Source: Phytophthora hibernalis (Eukaryota > Oomycota > Peronosporomycetes > Peronosporales > Peronosporaceae). Taken from it: a stretch of DNA of 64,000 nucleotides. Position 1 is the stretch's first letter, and every line of letters begins with the position of its first letter. The stretch spans positions 186,001 to 250,000 of the forward strand of contig JAAKBF010000403.1 in assembly GCA_012656075.1 (NCBI GenBank). Reading direction: 5' to 3'. Below, piece by piece: positions 24,344-35,820 of the stretch. Both the position numbers and the translations under genes were made by a program. The notes under the pieces were generated by a model. That model did no database searches and had not been told where the DNA came from. It worked only from the letters and a program-made list of their open reading frames with translations.

Positions 24344-25925
24344 TCACTGGTGGTTGGTTCGGGCTTCCATATCTACCCCAAAACCACACAAAAACCCGAC
24401 CCTATTAAATAGCGACAACTCCAAATTACACCCCGATTGCAATCAACGTTTGATTTTTATTAATACGTTACCCTCGCCCTCGAAGGTCGAATTAAAAGGA
24501 CATTTAGAAAGGACAAAACAGTCGCCGATCCCAATACCGGTTGTAACATGCGCAGTACTAGCGATCGATGAATGATTCTGCTTCCTTTTTGTTTCCCTCC
24601 TCTCTCGTTTGGTAGCTCACTACTATCCTAGGTCGCGACCGATTGGTGATTCAGCTGCCTTCTTGTCTTCGTTTCTCTAGTACGTCGTATGCCTTCGTCC
24701 GAGAAAGAACCATCAGGATAATCCTGGGAGGACGTCTACGTAGCGCTTCCAAAGTCCCATATGCCGTGTGCACTAAACCTGCTGTAGCACTCTCAAAAAG
24801 GTGAGCTTGAATTTACACCTTCGCGTAAACAGGTTCTGTGAAGTCGGGTTTAGACAGGAATTAACAGTAACATCGCCTGATAGTACTAATCTAACAATAC
24901 TGATAGAAATCCGATACGCAACTGCTAAAATAGCTACATGTATTGATAGTAGTTTGGGTGGGAATGTAAATCGATACTGCTGTCAAAAACCCGCTATCAA
25001 ACCGATAGTCGTTTCGGCGGCAAAGTAAACAAATAGTATCAGTACACCTGTATGTCGCTCAAACTGTCTGGTAAGGACCAGGGGTAACTCTCAAACGAGT
25101 AGCATTATTGTTCGATGCTTTACAGTGTGAAATGATTACCTATCGGCGACAGAGGATTTGCAAGTCTAAAGAATAGCTTTACTCTGAGAGCTTTGGCACG
25201 CGTGATATTCATGAGTTTGGGACCTCAAACGGGGCCCAAGATCATGAATCGCGCGTGCTGCAGCTAGGTTTAGTACAGTACAAGTAGCTGATAAAACAGA
25301 TTGTGCAATCAAGCGTGTGTTGTCAGCAGTTCCTGGCCATGGTTGTTGTCAAGTGCAGCTCAGTGAACCGGAGTTTGGGGGCTTTGCACTGGCAATCCAC
25401 TTCTAATTTCGAGGCGGTGCCATACTTCTTGTCCCTCACTAATCTCGTTGACATTGGAGGTGCACAACACTATAACTCTATCCCTTTTCAAGAACGCAAA
25501 GCCTAAATTACATTTCCGATGCTTGTGTAACACGTTTTGTTTCAAGCAATGCAAAGAGCAGCTATCTATTTTAATAAAAAATATTGTGATATTGTGTTAC
25601 TGTTCTCCATGAACTTAAAGAGAGCAGCTATCTTGCAAAATATGTGAAGAGACCATGAACCTCGCCGTTTGCATGCGAGAACTGCGAATCCCCTGGTCCT
25701 ATAGGACCGGGTCCCTGAATGACAGCCACCAGCATCTTGACATCGAACCCTTGCGTAGTGGATTGATATGCCGAATCCCAAACCACTACACCGTTCATAC
25801 CCTTAGCAATGTTTTTAATAATTGCAATACTTACTATTGCCCTACCTGTATTGCAGTAGCTTATTTTGCTTTTCTTAAAAAACAATTTAATCTTATGTTT
25901 TATTTTCCGGGCTCTGCCTCCAGTG
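24344..25925. other. Inserted DNA in Copia without a recognisable gene
   Basis: Short frames only. A minus-strand frame (25628-25885, with NGVVVWDSAYQSTTQGFDVK) looks mildly protein-like but matches nothing I know. The Copia sequence resumes at about 25920 on the minus strand. Confidence 0.4.
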
Positions 25926-27540
25926 GCGTATCAAATGAAAATTCCGTTGCAAGTCATTGCATCCAGCTTCTTGCGGTGCTCTTTCGGCGTCTAGGCTTGA
26001 AATTTGCAACCAAAGGTGCGCAAGTTGCTGATGTCTGGCGGCGATCCGAGGAGAGCTTCCATCGGAGTTTTCCCATCAAGCACCCTAGTTTGGCAACGGT
26101 CCCTGATGTACGCTGCACTCACCACAGCGTCAGCCCAGTATGCCATCGGTAGGTTGGCCCCCAGCATCATCGAGTGAGCCATCTCGACAATGTCGCGGTT
26201 GTCACGTTCGACTTTGCCGTTCTGCTGAGGCGAATACGGCGTCTAAAACTCCTGGATGAATTCCTTCTTCTTGCAGTAGGTCGTGAACACTCCACCAACA
26301 TACTCTGCAGCACTGTCAGACTTGACAAACTCTACACGATAGTCGGGAGCATCAGCTTTCATCCTTGCAATGCAGTCTTTTACAGTATCCAATTGTGCTT
26401 GCGAGATCTTCTCCTTCAGTGGATATGCCATCTCCAAGTGGAAGGTTCCACCACGATGTTCGCCATGCCGGTGCAGCTCTCACGTACTGTGACCTGCATC
26501 GGACACATGTAGTCGATGGCCAACAGCATCTGGTGCTTCATCAGCACTCGTTTTGGCTTTTCAGGGTACGGCTTTTGCGCGAGTTTTTCCACTGACGCAA
26601 GTTGGACTTGACGGGTTCACGTTGCCTTGTCACGGCATCTTCAGGTCGTCCAGCAGCCGGTGAACACTGCGCATGTTGAGATGTCCCAGCCTTCTGTGCC
26701 AGGTCTCCACGTGAGTCATCTTACTCGTCATCATAGCCATGTGCTCCACTGCTTCACTCGTAGCGTCCACCACGTACATGGACTGATTCAGCCGCGAATC
26801 TAGCAGCGTCACTCCACTTGGCGAGCAAATCGTACAGGATAAGCCAGTGAAACTAACCGTCATTCCTCGGCGCGAAGCAGCTGCGACCGACACTAAATTG
26901 AGCGCGAGGCCCCTCACGTACAGCACTTCTTGAAGTATGTATATTGTGGGTTCTACTCAAAACTGCATTGGGCGATTGGTTGAGTCTCCGGCGGTGAAAC
27001 CGCCATGCAATGGCCAGTGCCCCAAATTTGACTGCCGAAGTCACACTAAGTCCGATTCGTACTTACTGTAGCACATGTGCTGCTATGGGCGACTTCGCAA
27101 ATGACTTGTAATTTGTAAATGGCGGTTAAGCGAACCGCCCAAGATCTGCAAATTTGGACGGAATTCACAATACTTCACGGCCGTTTTTCAGTAGGCCGGC
27201 CTTTCCAATTGCCGTCGCCACCAAGTTGTCACCGGACATAACAGTCAACACACGCGGCTCCTCTAGCGCGTGCACTTCGGTCAGATTGTCCAAATGACCC
27301 GTCATGTGGCTTGTGGCGCCACTGTCCACAATCTACTCCCTCCTGTTGTCGCTCATGGCGTCGTCCACTGCGAAGGCCACGCACGCAGCTTCGTTAAGCG
27401 CTCTCACTCTTGCAGTTCCGAGCGAAATACCCCATTTGGTCGCAGTTGTAGCACTTAGTCTTGGACATGTCACGATTCTTCTTGGGCTTGCCGGGAGCGT
27501 GCTCAGTACTGAAAGCAGCGGCTGTCGTGCCACCACTCGA
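25926..27540 (-). pseudogene. Copia polyprotein, middle part: zinc knuckle, protease, integrase
   Basis: On the minus strand: CYNCDQMGYFARNC about 27430 is the gag zinc knuckle with its His replaced by Tyr. IVDSGATSHMTGHLDN about 27330 is the aspartic protease, preceded by an in-frame TAG (27334-27336) where a Trp is usual. VLYVRGLALNLVSV, then THVETWHRRLGHLNMRSVH (HHCC region) are at 26926-26630. The integrase core has VEFVKSDSAAEYVGGVF, SPQQNGKVERDN and AYWADAVVSAAYIRDR. Further stops lie at 26243-26245 and 25931-25933. The element is inactive. A 227-bp MITE (26944..27170) sits within the protease-integrase segment. Confidence 0.85.
26944..27170. mobile_element. 227-bp MITE inserted in Copia, TA target duplication
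   Basis: The element is flanked by TA at 26942-26943 and 27171-27172. Its ends are TTGTGGGTTC and (reverse complement) TTGTGAATTC, and the inverted similarity extends about 60 bp into both arms (GCATTGGGCGATTGG... against GCAGATCTTGGGCGGTTCG...). Removing it with one TA rejoins the Copia frame so that VYILQEVLYVRGL reads through, which fixes the borders. TA duplication and short TIRs suit a non-autonomous Tc1/mariner-type passenger. A partial copy is at 4710. Confidence 0.85.
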
Positions 27541-28320
27541 TCAACTCGACATGCGATTCTTCTGCTGATCGCGACGGATGGCCACAGCCTGGAATCTCTG
27601 GATCATCAGCTCAAACGTAGTACAGCCTTCCCGAGCACCGATGAAGCCGTTCCACGTAGGTCCCAGACTCCGCAGGAAATTCTGCTTCTTCTCGTCATCA
27701 GCGACATCCACGTGCTGCTCTTGCAGCTCGTCAAGTACATGACGCGTGCTCTTGATGTGGTCGACCATGGGCTCATCACCGTCGAGATGCAGTTTCAAGT
27801 ACACGCGCTTGGCAGCTCTGACACTCGCGCTGCACTTGACGTTGTAGGTCATGCGGAAATGGTGCAGCATGGTCAGCGGGTGGTCCAGCAGGTACACCTC
27901 CCCGGTCATCTTGTCGGTTTGCGCGGAGAGAATAATTGACGAAGCCAGCTTCTGCTTCATCACGAGATCACACAGCGGCATGGCTGACACCCCTCGTGTC
28001 TGCCGCGTCCCAGAGGCCAATGACGTCCCAACTTCAGTAGCCGCAATTTCAGCCTTGGGGTATGCTTCCACACGCGTCGGAAGTTGCACAGCTTCCCCGA
28101 AGCCCTTGATCTCGAGCACCAGTTTGACTTGAGCGCCCCAAGCCGGGAAGTCAGTTCTGTTAAACTGCTTGAGCTTGGCTGTGTAGGTCGATGTCGTCGC
28201 CTTGGAAGGTCGTTGGCGAGGAAGGTTGGCGACGAGGTGGTGAGGGAAAGCTAGAGAAGGCGGTTGTTGCCGACGAGGTAAGTTGGAAAGTAATTGATGC
28301 GGGGAATAATAACAAAACAA
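27541..28320 (-). CDS. Copia gag-like polyprotein start, fused to LTR-derived 5' sequence
   Basis: The 259-codon frame contains the Copia gag region KLKQFNRTDFPAWGAQVKLV, then LASSIILSAQTDKMTGEV, MTYNVKCSASVRAAKRVYLK and FLRSLGPTWNGFIGARE, the UBN2/gag pattern. It ends at a TGA (27541-27543) where sister elements probably read on (CGA to TGA). The first 42 residues (MFCYYSPHQLLSNLPRRQQP and following) are translated LTR sequence, because the LTR copy joins gag directly at about 28202; the LTR end, primer-binding site and leader seem deleted here. The protein would form the retroelement particle. Confidence 0.75.
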   Translation of the reverse strand: MFCYYSPHQLLSNLPRRQQPPSLAFPHHLVANLPRQRPSKATTSTYTAKLKQFNRTDFPAWGAQVKLVLEIKGFGEAVQLPTRVEAYPKAEIAATEVGTSLASGTRQTRGVSAMPLCDLVMKQKLASSIILSAQTDKMTGEVYLLDHPLTMLHHFRMTYNVKCSASVRAAKRVYLKLHLDGDEPMVDHIKSTRHVLDELQEQHVDVADDEKKQNFLRSLGPTWNGFIGAREGCTTFELMIQRFQAVAIRRDQQKNRMSS

Positions 28321-28668
28321 GCTAACTACGAGCTGCGGCTATTCCGCAGCCCTCCTGTGGTCCTCCTGCTACCGCTCCACATGTATCCACGAGCATCTTG
28401 CTCATGGTCCTCACACTTCGTTCGACGTTGCACTTCAATGATGACTCTAGCCTTCGAGGCCTCAATCGCACCCTCTTACCAGTAGCACTGCAACGTTCTG
28501 CAAGCCAGTTCGTCACTTGTTGGTGACCACCCAACACGAAACACTCCGTCGCTATGCAGGGCTGTCACACATTTCGTCGGCTGTCTTCAAGTCATTGTCT
28601 GCAGCTCCAACCACCACATAACCATCCCGACATTCCGCTTGACATGCCCTCTCTCCCCCACCAACGTG
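28202..28668 (-). repeat. Truncated Copia LTR (5' side)
   Basis: Matches 18003..18469 with only scattered differences. Compared with the other LTR it lacks about 25 bp at the TGTTGGG start (the match begins at CGTTGGTGGGG) and about 180 bp at the other end, where gag sequence follows. Both losses point to recombination or deletion after insertion. Confidence 0.85.
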
Positions 28669-30815
28669 CCAGCTGATCTCGGCACCAATCTCCCCAGGCC
28701 CTGACGTCGGAGCTCAGTTCTCTGAGCCGTCCGTTTCGCCACGTATCGTGGCAGAAGGCACCCATAGGATGTGACAGACCCCGCGTTGCTCACGTTGTCG
28801 ATGGTGCCTTCACCTCCCACGCCAGTCGAGGCATCTAATTTGCCCCGACGTGGACGCAGGTGGCCCACTAATGCCAAGTGATGCCAGTCGATCGAATGAC
28901 TCATGGCAATGCGCCGTCAAAAGCGCCGGGTCGTCATCCATACATCCAAACCAGCGACCTCGCTCCATGTCACGGTCTACACGAGGCCACACGTACCGCT
29001 TCACCCCCGGCTGCGACTGGTCGACCGTGTCTACGCCCCCAATTCGATCGGCCATTACTGTACCTAAACGTAAGAGGAAAATGGCCACGCCACCGGGCTC
29101 GATCATCGCGACAGCCGCGGCTGCAAGGGCGCTCAATAAAACCCAAATGAGAGTCAGCACGCCGAGAAAGGTGCGTCGTGTTAAACCGCCAGCTAGATGT
29201 ACCCAATATCAATGTGACGCCGCCGACCGCTGCTGTCAACCCGGTCGATCTGTGTTCTAAAACTCCTACTGTTTTCCATCTGTGATGTGCGACACGCATA
29301 TCCTTGACGTCCACTTTGGCAATTCGCGGAAATAACCACACATATTGGTACTCATACAAATTATGAATGGCTACCAATAGAAATCTGCCAGAGAAACTAA
29401 GCTGAAATTATTTGTGTATTGTACAAAGCTATAGAGTGACTCTCTACGTAATTAAAGTCATACACATTCTATTGTACAGGATTTCTGTAGACGAAAGAGG
29501 CAGGAAAAGAACGAATGGAGAGCCCAGCTCTCAATTGGTTCCTTTCCTGATAACTCACCATGAACCAGATAATGGGCGACCCATGTAGAACGCAAGACAC
29601 GCTTCCTTAAAGACGAAGCGTGCAGCTTCATGCGTTCGCACCTACCTGCATAAAAGTATGACGCAATGGCTCTGCGTCACTGATATCGCCAAGCCCATAC
29701 AATCTGTTTCTTACCTGATAACTCACCACGAACTAGAGAATAAGCGACCCATGTTAAACGCACGCCACGCTTCATTAACGACCCAAGTCATCCGACGATG
29801 GTCGGGTGACCCTGACTTGGGAGACACTGACGATCGTTACTAGGAACTGGAAGAGATACGTGTTGGGCAACGACGCAGCTCGCGCGACGAGCACGATCCG
29901 ATCAGGCAAATTGAGACCATCGTTACGCTTCGCGAGAGAGTGAAGGGCATCAGTACAAGGCCGCTTCACGCATTCGCACCTACTCGGCGGGCGCGATCCC
30001 GACCTGATGGATTTGACCCTGCAATCGCTTGACGCAATTGACGATCATCACATCACCAAAGACGTCGTTGCGATGCTACTTTGCGGGTCGACATCCATCT
30101 ATGGTCTCTGCTATTCCCGGGCCTACGACTACGACTGCCGGAACGCTCGGCCTCTTCAAGGTCACCAAGGACGCCCGTGTGAACAGATCGCCAAACTAGA
30201 TTCATGGGCACTCACCTCCTATGGCGTAGCCAATTTGCATATTCTGAAGAACAGACTAACACCCGGTAGCTCATCTTGTGTGATCTTCACAGTGCACTCA
30301 ATTATCATCCGGGGCATCTTGGGTCAAAGTTGGGAGGGGCTGGTGCTCGAAATGCTGAATTTTCGCCTATAAAACGAGATCGCTGACATGCATTTGAGGG
30401 TCAAGTTCGAGCCACGTAACTGATTTATAGTGGTTGAAGTTGGGGTCAATCTGACAGGTGACCGCTCTTGATATGTCCTTGACAAGCCAGGAATTTTTGG
30501 CGTAGCCTACCACTAATTTATAGTGTGCACACTAAACATTATGTGGTGCTACCTGAAATATGTACGAAGCCGTTTTTCTCTGTGTTGCTCCGGTTATGTC
30601 CTCATCGAGTATTCTCCATGGAACACTTTTACTGATCGAGTTCGGTCAAGCTTCATCTTGGGAAATCCACTTTGAGATTCCATGATATTACGGATACCGA
30701 CGCGATAGCATCCTGACCGAGCACCCGCATTGAACTGGCCTGGGACAAGAGCGGTCATTATTTGCCAAACGCACTGCCTCTCGACTTGAGTGTCGCAGCG
30801 TCGAACATCCCTGAG
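28669..30815. other. Mixed unassignable sequence upstream of Copia
   Basis: 28690-29380 is GC-rich and open on both strands (minus frame 28810-29160 with GGVAIFLLRLGTVMADRIGG; plus frame 28850-29260). Neither is convincing, and no splice sites or families are recognised. 29400-30400 has only fragments. 30400-30815 is non-coding. Confidence 0.35.
29546..29776 (+). repeat. About 63-bp direct repeat pair
   Basis: 29546..29608 and 29714..29776 both read CCTGATAACTCACCA.GAAC, then A.GCGACCCATGT, then CACGCTTC. Divergence of roughly one base in six suggests an old duplication. Confidence 0.65.
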
Positions 30816-30819
30816 TTAA

Positions 30820-31091
30820 CCCTTTCGTGATCCACTTGTGTATACTATGGTATACAATATTAAGTCATTTACTTGTAAAACGAAGCATTTTGCCGCGTTT
30901 TAGGGCGGCGAAAGGGCGACGTCAAATCTTCCACTTAGATTTGATTGTGTAGTTTACGTTCTTATTGTCCCGTCGAAATCGTACTTAAATTGTAAAACGA
31001 AGCATTTTGCTGCGTTTTACATGGGTACACTCTCGTACATAGCTGAAAACAAGGAAAACGCGGCATTTTGCCGCGTTTGACCACGAAAGGG
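30820..31091. mobile_element. 272-bp piggyBac-type MITE with TTAA target sites
   Basis: TTAA at 30816-30819 and 31092-31095 flank perfect 10-bp terminal inverted repeats CCCTTTCGTG and CACGAAAGGG. CCC-start termini with TTAA duplications are the piggyBac signature. The interior has three copies of an AAAACG(A/C)(A/G)GCATTTTGC.GCGTTT motif (about 30877, 30996, 31056), the last a near-perfect hairpin, plus GTATAC repeats. No coding capacity. Confidence 0.85.
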
Positions 31092-31095
31092 TTAA

Positions 31096-32350
31096 TATTT
31101 TCGTAGGGAATGCTAAAAATACATAAGTTATTGAATAACACACACATAACCCTTTAATCACGTACGCGTTGTTTAGAGGGTATGTAAGCCTCTCATTTGG
31201 TCAAAAACCAAACGGGGACCACGCCTCACAAACCATTAGCGTTCCACGAATCTCAGATTTTCTCTGTCCGCCGGGACCCCGAATCAAACACGATCTTGCC
31301 AAGGTCCCACGGAATAGTTTGTCTAGCACCGTTTCACACTCAGGGGATCTTCGTAACGAACCACTGGGTCCGGCTTCCTGTTTGTAGATCGGCAACAACC
31401 AGCACATCGCTAACCACGGTCAGATGAGCCTTGATCTTATGCTTCCGACTCGCAACAAGGGATATTCTTCTCGTAGATGACCAACTCGTCGATTACAGCG
31501 GTATTAGGCTTGTGCACCTTACTTGAAATGCTAAAATGAAAAAAATCAAGACTTAATTTCGAAGGCCCACAACTGTATATTTTAAACGGTTATTGTTGTT
31601 GTCTTGGCCGTATTGATGTGAATAGGAACCGTCAGACGGGCGGCTAATTCAAAAGTGAGTGCCTTCCCCAGCTCTTCATTCGCTTGGGCTCTCTTTTCCT
31701 TTGTTGGCCTTGGCTGCCACTCAATTGTTCAATCTCACCCACACGAAATTGGAGTACCGCCCACCTGCTCTTATCTTAAAGCATGGATTTTGTTGAGCCT
31801 TCAATGAGGGTGTACAGGGTTCCCCGAAGAGAAATAGGCCAGAGCGATAAATTTTTGACTCAAATAAAGAGGTTAGATCAGACTTTGTTGCCGCACAGTG
31901 TGGCTCATATAACATGTGTACATATAAGCTGCAGTCATACTAAATCCAAGTCAAATATTTGGTTCCACTCGATTTTGAATCTTATAAACGGCGGGGCTCA
32001 AATAGGGAGAATCATATAAACAGGTGTGACTGTACTTACCCTAAAATACAACTGTTATTTACATGTAGATATTCTCTGGAAGTATTCTTGGTCTAAGGCA
32101 GAGTGGAAAATGAGCTCGTCTTCAGACCTCGTCCTCGGGCGTGCTTCACTTTTCAGGTTATCAGGAGTCCTCACATGGGTTGATGGAGCAGGATAGTATC
32201 TAATCCCTACCCAAAGATGGTCTTGCGTTCAGTGGTCAGAACCCCCTTTCCTAAAATCTTACAATTATCTATTTTAAGAGGGGATGATCTCATTTCTCAT
32301 AGTTTTGGGTAGCATAACGGCTACTCTCAGTGATCCTATCGTCACTAGGG
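31096..32350. other. No supported gene
   Basis: Short frames only; I see no domain, RNA gene or clear repeat. Confidence 0.4.
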
Positions 32351-32629
32351 GTGGGGACAGAACGTTTCGCTCAACAGGAAGCTCAAGAACGACTGCGCGA
32401 TGTCAGTGATCGCAACCGTAATGAACGACATTTTGATCTCGGTGGTCGTATTTTTCTCCTAGATACGATGCACCTGGATCGTACTCATAGTCGAGTACCC
32501 AACTAGAAGATGTTCGGACCGACGTGGATGGGTCTGAACATTGCCTTCGAAAGTACCACAAACGAGTTGGACATAAATGCGGAAACAAGGTTTACCCAGT
32601 TTTTCAATTTGGGATCACTAAAACCATGC
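32351..32629 (+). pseudogene. Gypsy (Ty3) integrase C-terminal relic
   Basis: The frame reads ERFAQQEAQERLRDVSDRN, FDLGGRIFLLDTMHLDR, then after a TAG KMFGPTWMGLNIAFESTTNE and FTQFFNLGSLKP. This matches the end of Gypsy integrases: a helix of A..RQ.YYDxxR type, FxVGDxVLLxTxNL, then K(L)xxxWIGPFxIxxxxxxNAYxL and HPxFNVSLLKP. Only this segment survives; no RT or LTR found nearby. Confidence 0.7.
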
Positions 32630-33661
32630 AGCAAACCGGATCGCGTGTCTTTGCCGACGGGGTGATCCTTCTGACAGAACGGCTGGTCAGTTTTTCAAAC
32701 GACTCCATGGTAAACGATATCACAAGCGGCGGGACGAATTTATCGAAAAGTGGGTGGGTTAGGAGACGTCACGATGGAAAATCTATTGCAAGTCTCCTCT
32801 CTCATGACAGAGACACAAAGATGTAAACGGTAAAGCTGATCAAAGGCCTAAATGTAATCTTGTATTACATCCCCTACACTTTATGCATCTTTTCCTCGGG
32901 TCTCTATCGCTGCGTCCCAGGCTCGCGCTTTCCATGAAAGCAACGGTATTATGGATTTAATTTGAAAGGACGTATTCATTTCACTTAGGCCGCTTAAATC
33001 CAAAACTACATGGATGCTCTGGTGTCACAGAAGGGTTATTACCATCACGAATCGACATCTGGGCCCTTCACGAGAAGCATCACGTAATTCTCGAAGAGAC
33101 TGTCGCTAACACTCGTGAAATATACACCTTCACACAACTTTACGCAAACGCCGAGCATCCCTCAGCCTTAGTGTACGAACCCTAATCCGATTTGAAAACG
33201 AGATTGTAATGCAAAGGAACGCTGTTACGCTAAAGAACCCAGTAGAAGGCAGTGGTATCACAAGGCGAGGCACCATCAACGATGAAGGGGTATTTGGATT
33301 CAAAGGCTTTCCAAAGTTTAGTTATGCTCACAGCACGATACGATCACCAAAGTGCAAGAAGCTCGAACAGCATCCACGAAGCAACCACAGACAAGACGAA
33401 GTTGTCGCATTTTGCAGAATGCTTCTGGTAGTATCTCATGATCGTGAGCCGACTCAAATCCATTGTCCACTCGTCGACTTGCACTATTATCCCGGCCAAA
33501 AGGCTTGGGCGGATAATCGTAATTTAAAATGCTAAATTTAAATCAATCATTTCTGGGCAACCAGTTGCCAGATTTATCTGCAACCGCACCGTTGGGGAGA
33601 ACACCGTCGAAATATACTTAATGCACCACCACATCGGCATCACGAGGCTTCCATTTCACAA
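32630..33661. other. No supported gene
   Basis: A 108-codon plus frame (33209-33535) has no recognisable motif. The rest is non-coding by eye. Confidence 0.4.
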
Positions 33662-35233
33662 ATGCCGCCCGGTAAAAATTAACGGCTGGTGAAAACTACC
33701 TGGTGGTGAAGGAAGACCTACGAGTACATCCAAGCCAAGAAAGCCGCGACGCCGTCTCTTTGGAAGGGAGAAGTACGCAACCATGTACACGAGTGCTTAG
33801 GCTTCGCAACGGGCATCATCTCGGCAGTTTGGGACCACTGGGTGAAGTACCATGACCCAAAGTTTGCCTCGGTGTGTCCTGTGTGCTATTGTTATTGTTA
33901 AATATCAAACTAAACATTTCATTGGTCGTATTATGATTTATGCTAGATGACAGGAAACAAACCCATCTGGTAGATCACCAAGACATGGAGAGACTTTACA
34001 TCCCCTCGTGCGTGGGCTGGTATCCGAGATGAACAAGAGTGGAAAGCCTGTTGCCGCACCAAAGTTAGCCAAACGGTTAAAGGTACAGCACGATATCTCG
34101 ATTTCCATGCGATCGCTACGCCGCGTATTTCGACATTTGGGCATGCGCTTTATAAAAGGTAAATCGCGAAATGTTTTGGCAGAATCTACGGCAAATGTTG
34201 CATTTCGGTCGCAATATCTGAAGAAAAAGCTGGCCAACCTCAACAGAAGAAATTTTCCGGTGCGGCCTGAAGTGTTTCTTGACGAAACATTTTGCAACTT
34301 GCACCACGATGCTAATTTGTCTTGGGTGGACCTGGACAAAACATGTTTCACCATGAGTGGGCGAGGCCCAAGGTATTGTTTTCTTCTGCTTATTTATTTT
34401 CTTTTCTTTTATTTAATCTTAACGTTGCTGCAAAAGATTTTGTATTATAGCCGCTGGTGTTATTCATCGAGAAAAAATGGAATTGTAGGGGAGCTGATCA
34501 AGTAATCACGCGAAGTTTTGCAATTCAACTTAAAACGAAAGCACGATGGTGATTACCACGGAAACTTCAACACTGAACAGTTTGAGAAGTGGTTCAAAAA
34601 TCTGAGTACTGTATTGGCGTCAAAGTATGGTCCTTGCAATATTCACATGGACGGCGCCAGTTATCACAAGAACCAGACAAATGCCGCCCCAAATTCCAAG
34701 ACCCTGAAAGCAGACATTCAGACTTGGCTCGAAGAAAAGGTATTTACAATTTTATTATTTTGATATTATTGATTTGTTGATACTAATAAATGCAAATGTT
34801 AGAAATCTGGTATGACACAAACTACACAAAAGCGGAGTTAATGCTTGTGCGTGCTAACAAGCCCACAGCGATCTATAGAGCAACAGAAATCGCTACATCA
34901 TGTGGGCATTTGGTGTACTACACTCCACCATACCACCCGGAGCTCCAGCCCATCGAGCTTATTTGGGCCCACATCAAGGGCCAGATTGCCGACGAACCGG
35001 CGTCTGACATGCCCGAGTTGTGACGAAAAATCGACGCTGGCTTCGCTTCATTAATCTCACAAACCTGGACTAACGCCTATAAGCATGCACAAAAGTTCGA
35101 AGCAGATTATATGGACGGAGCTGTTCGAGCTCATGTCGGACGAAGATGAGAGCGAAAACCATATCGGCGGAGCTGTGCGAGCTCATGTCGGACGAAGATG
35201 AGAGCGAAAACGACTCTGGAGATGATAGTGACT
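33662..35233 (+). pseudogene. IS630/Tc1-type (DDE) transposase with introns, several stops
   Basis: The start is MPPGKN with early stops (about 33680 and 33710), then KTYEYIQAKKAATPSLWKGE and VRNHVHECLGF. After an intron (about 33873-33947) follow KLAKRLKVQHDISISMRSLR (HTH), EVFLDETFCNLHHDANLSWV (first catalytic Asp), CNIHMDGASYHKN (second Asp) and YYTPPYHPELQPIELIWAHI (catalytic Glu). Two AT-rich GT-AG introns interrupt it (about 34372-34450, 34740-34801). An in-frame TAA sits near 34503. The acidic C-terminus ELCELMSDEDESENDSGDDS ends near 35233. The DxxE arrangement and spacing identify the superfamily. Inactive copy. Confidence 0.8.
35109..35212 (+). repeat. 52-bp tandem duplication in the transposase 3' end
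   Basis: 35109..35160 and 35161..35212 differ at only a few bases (each contains GAGCTCATGTCGGACGAAGA). It duplicates part of the acidic C-terminal coding segment and shifts the frame, being 52 bp. Confidence 0.85.
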
Positions 35234-35820
35234 GAGAGTAAGCAAGTGACCCTAAGACTTTTCTTTACTCATAATATATTCTCTTTGAAGATTTATTTTA
35301 ACAGGCACCCCATCTTTTTAACGATCTCGATCTGCGGTAATATACTGCGTATTTTCTGGTCTGGTTGTACATCTTCAGCTGTTTTCTCGTTCTAGCCAAT
35401 CCCAAAATGAATAACGCCTACGTGGCAGGCTGCGATTGCAAACAATATTGTAAGATAAAGTAGCTCCCGTCAGTAGCCTAAATGAAGGGGAAGGATTCAA
35501 AACCCGTAAAAATAGATGTCAAATTCGGAATCCGCGCCCGGTTTTACCCCATATCTAACTATCGTTATGCGTTTTGTCACAAAAAGTGACCGTAACTGTG
35601 GCTCAAAGTCCGTCCAAGGTTCGCTGGCCGGGACAATATCTTGCGCTTTTTCGAAGTTTTCTTCCCATACTCAGCTTAGCTGAAGCGATCTAGTGCATTC
35701 TTCGGCTAAGAAGCAATGACACGCAGCTGTGCCACAAAACAGCATTGGAGCGGCACGATTGAAACATCTCGAATACCAAAGGGTAGTTGGGTCATAGCAA
35801 TTGTTTAGACCGATCCCACG
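35234..35820. other. No supported gene
   Basis: AT-rich; probably contains the 5' flank of the Merlin element. No terminal inverted repeat could be paired by eye. Confidence 0.4.
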
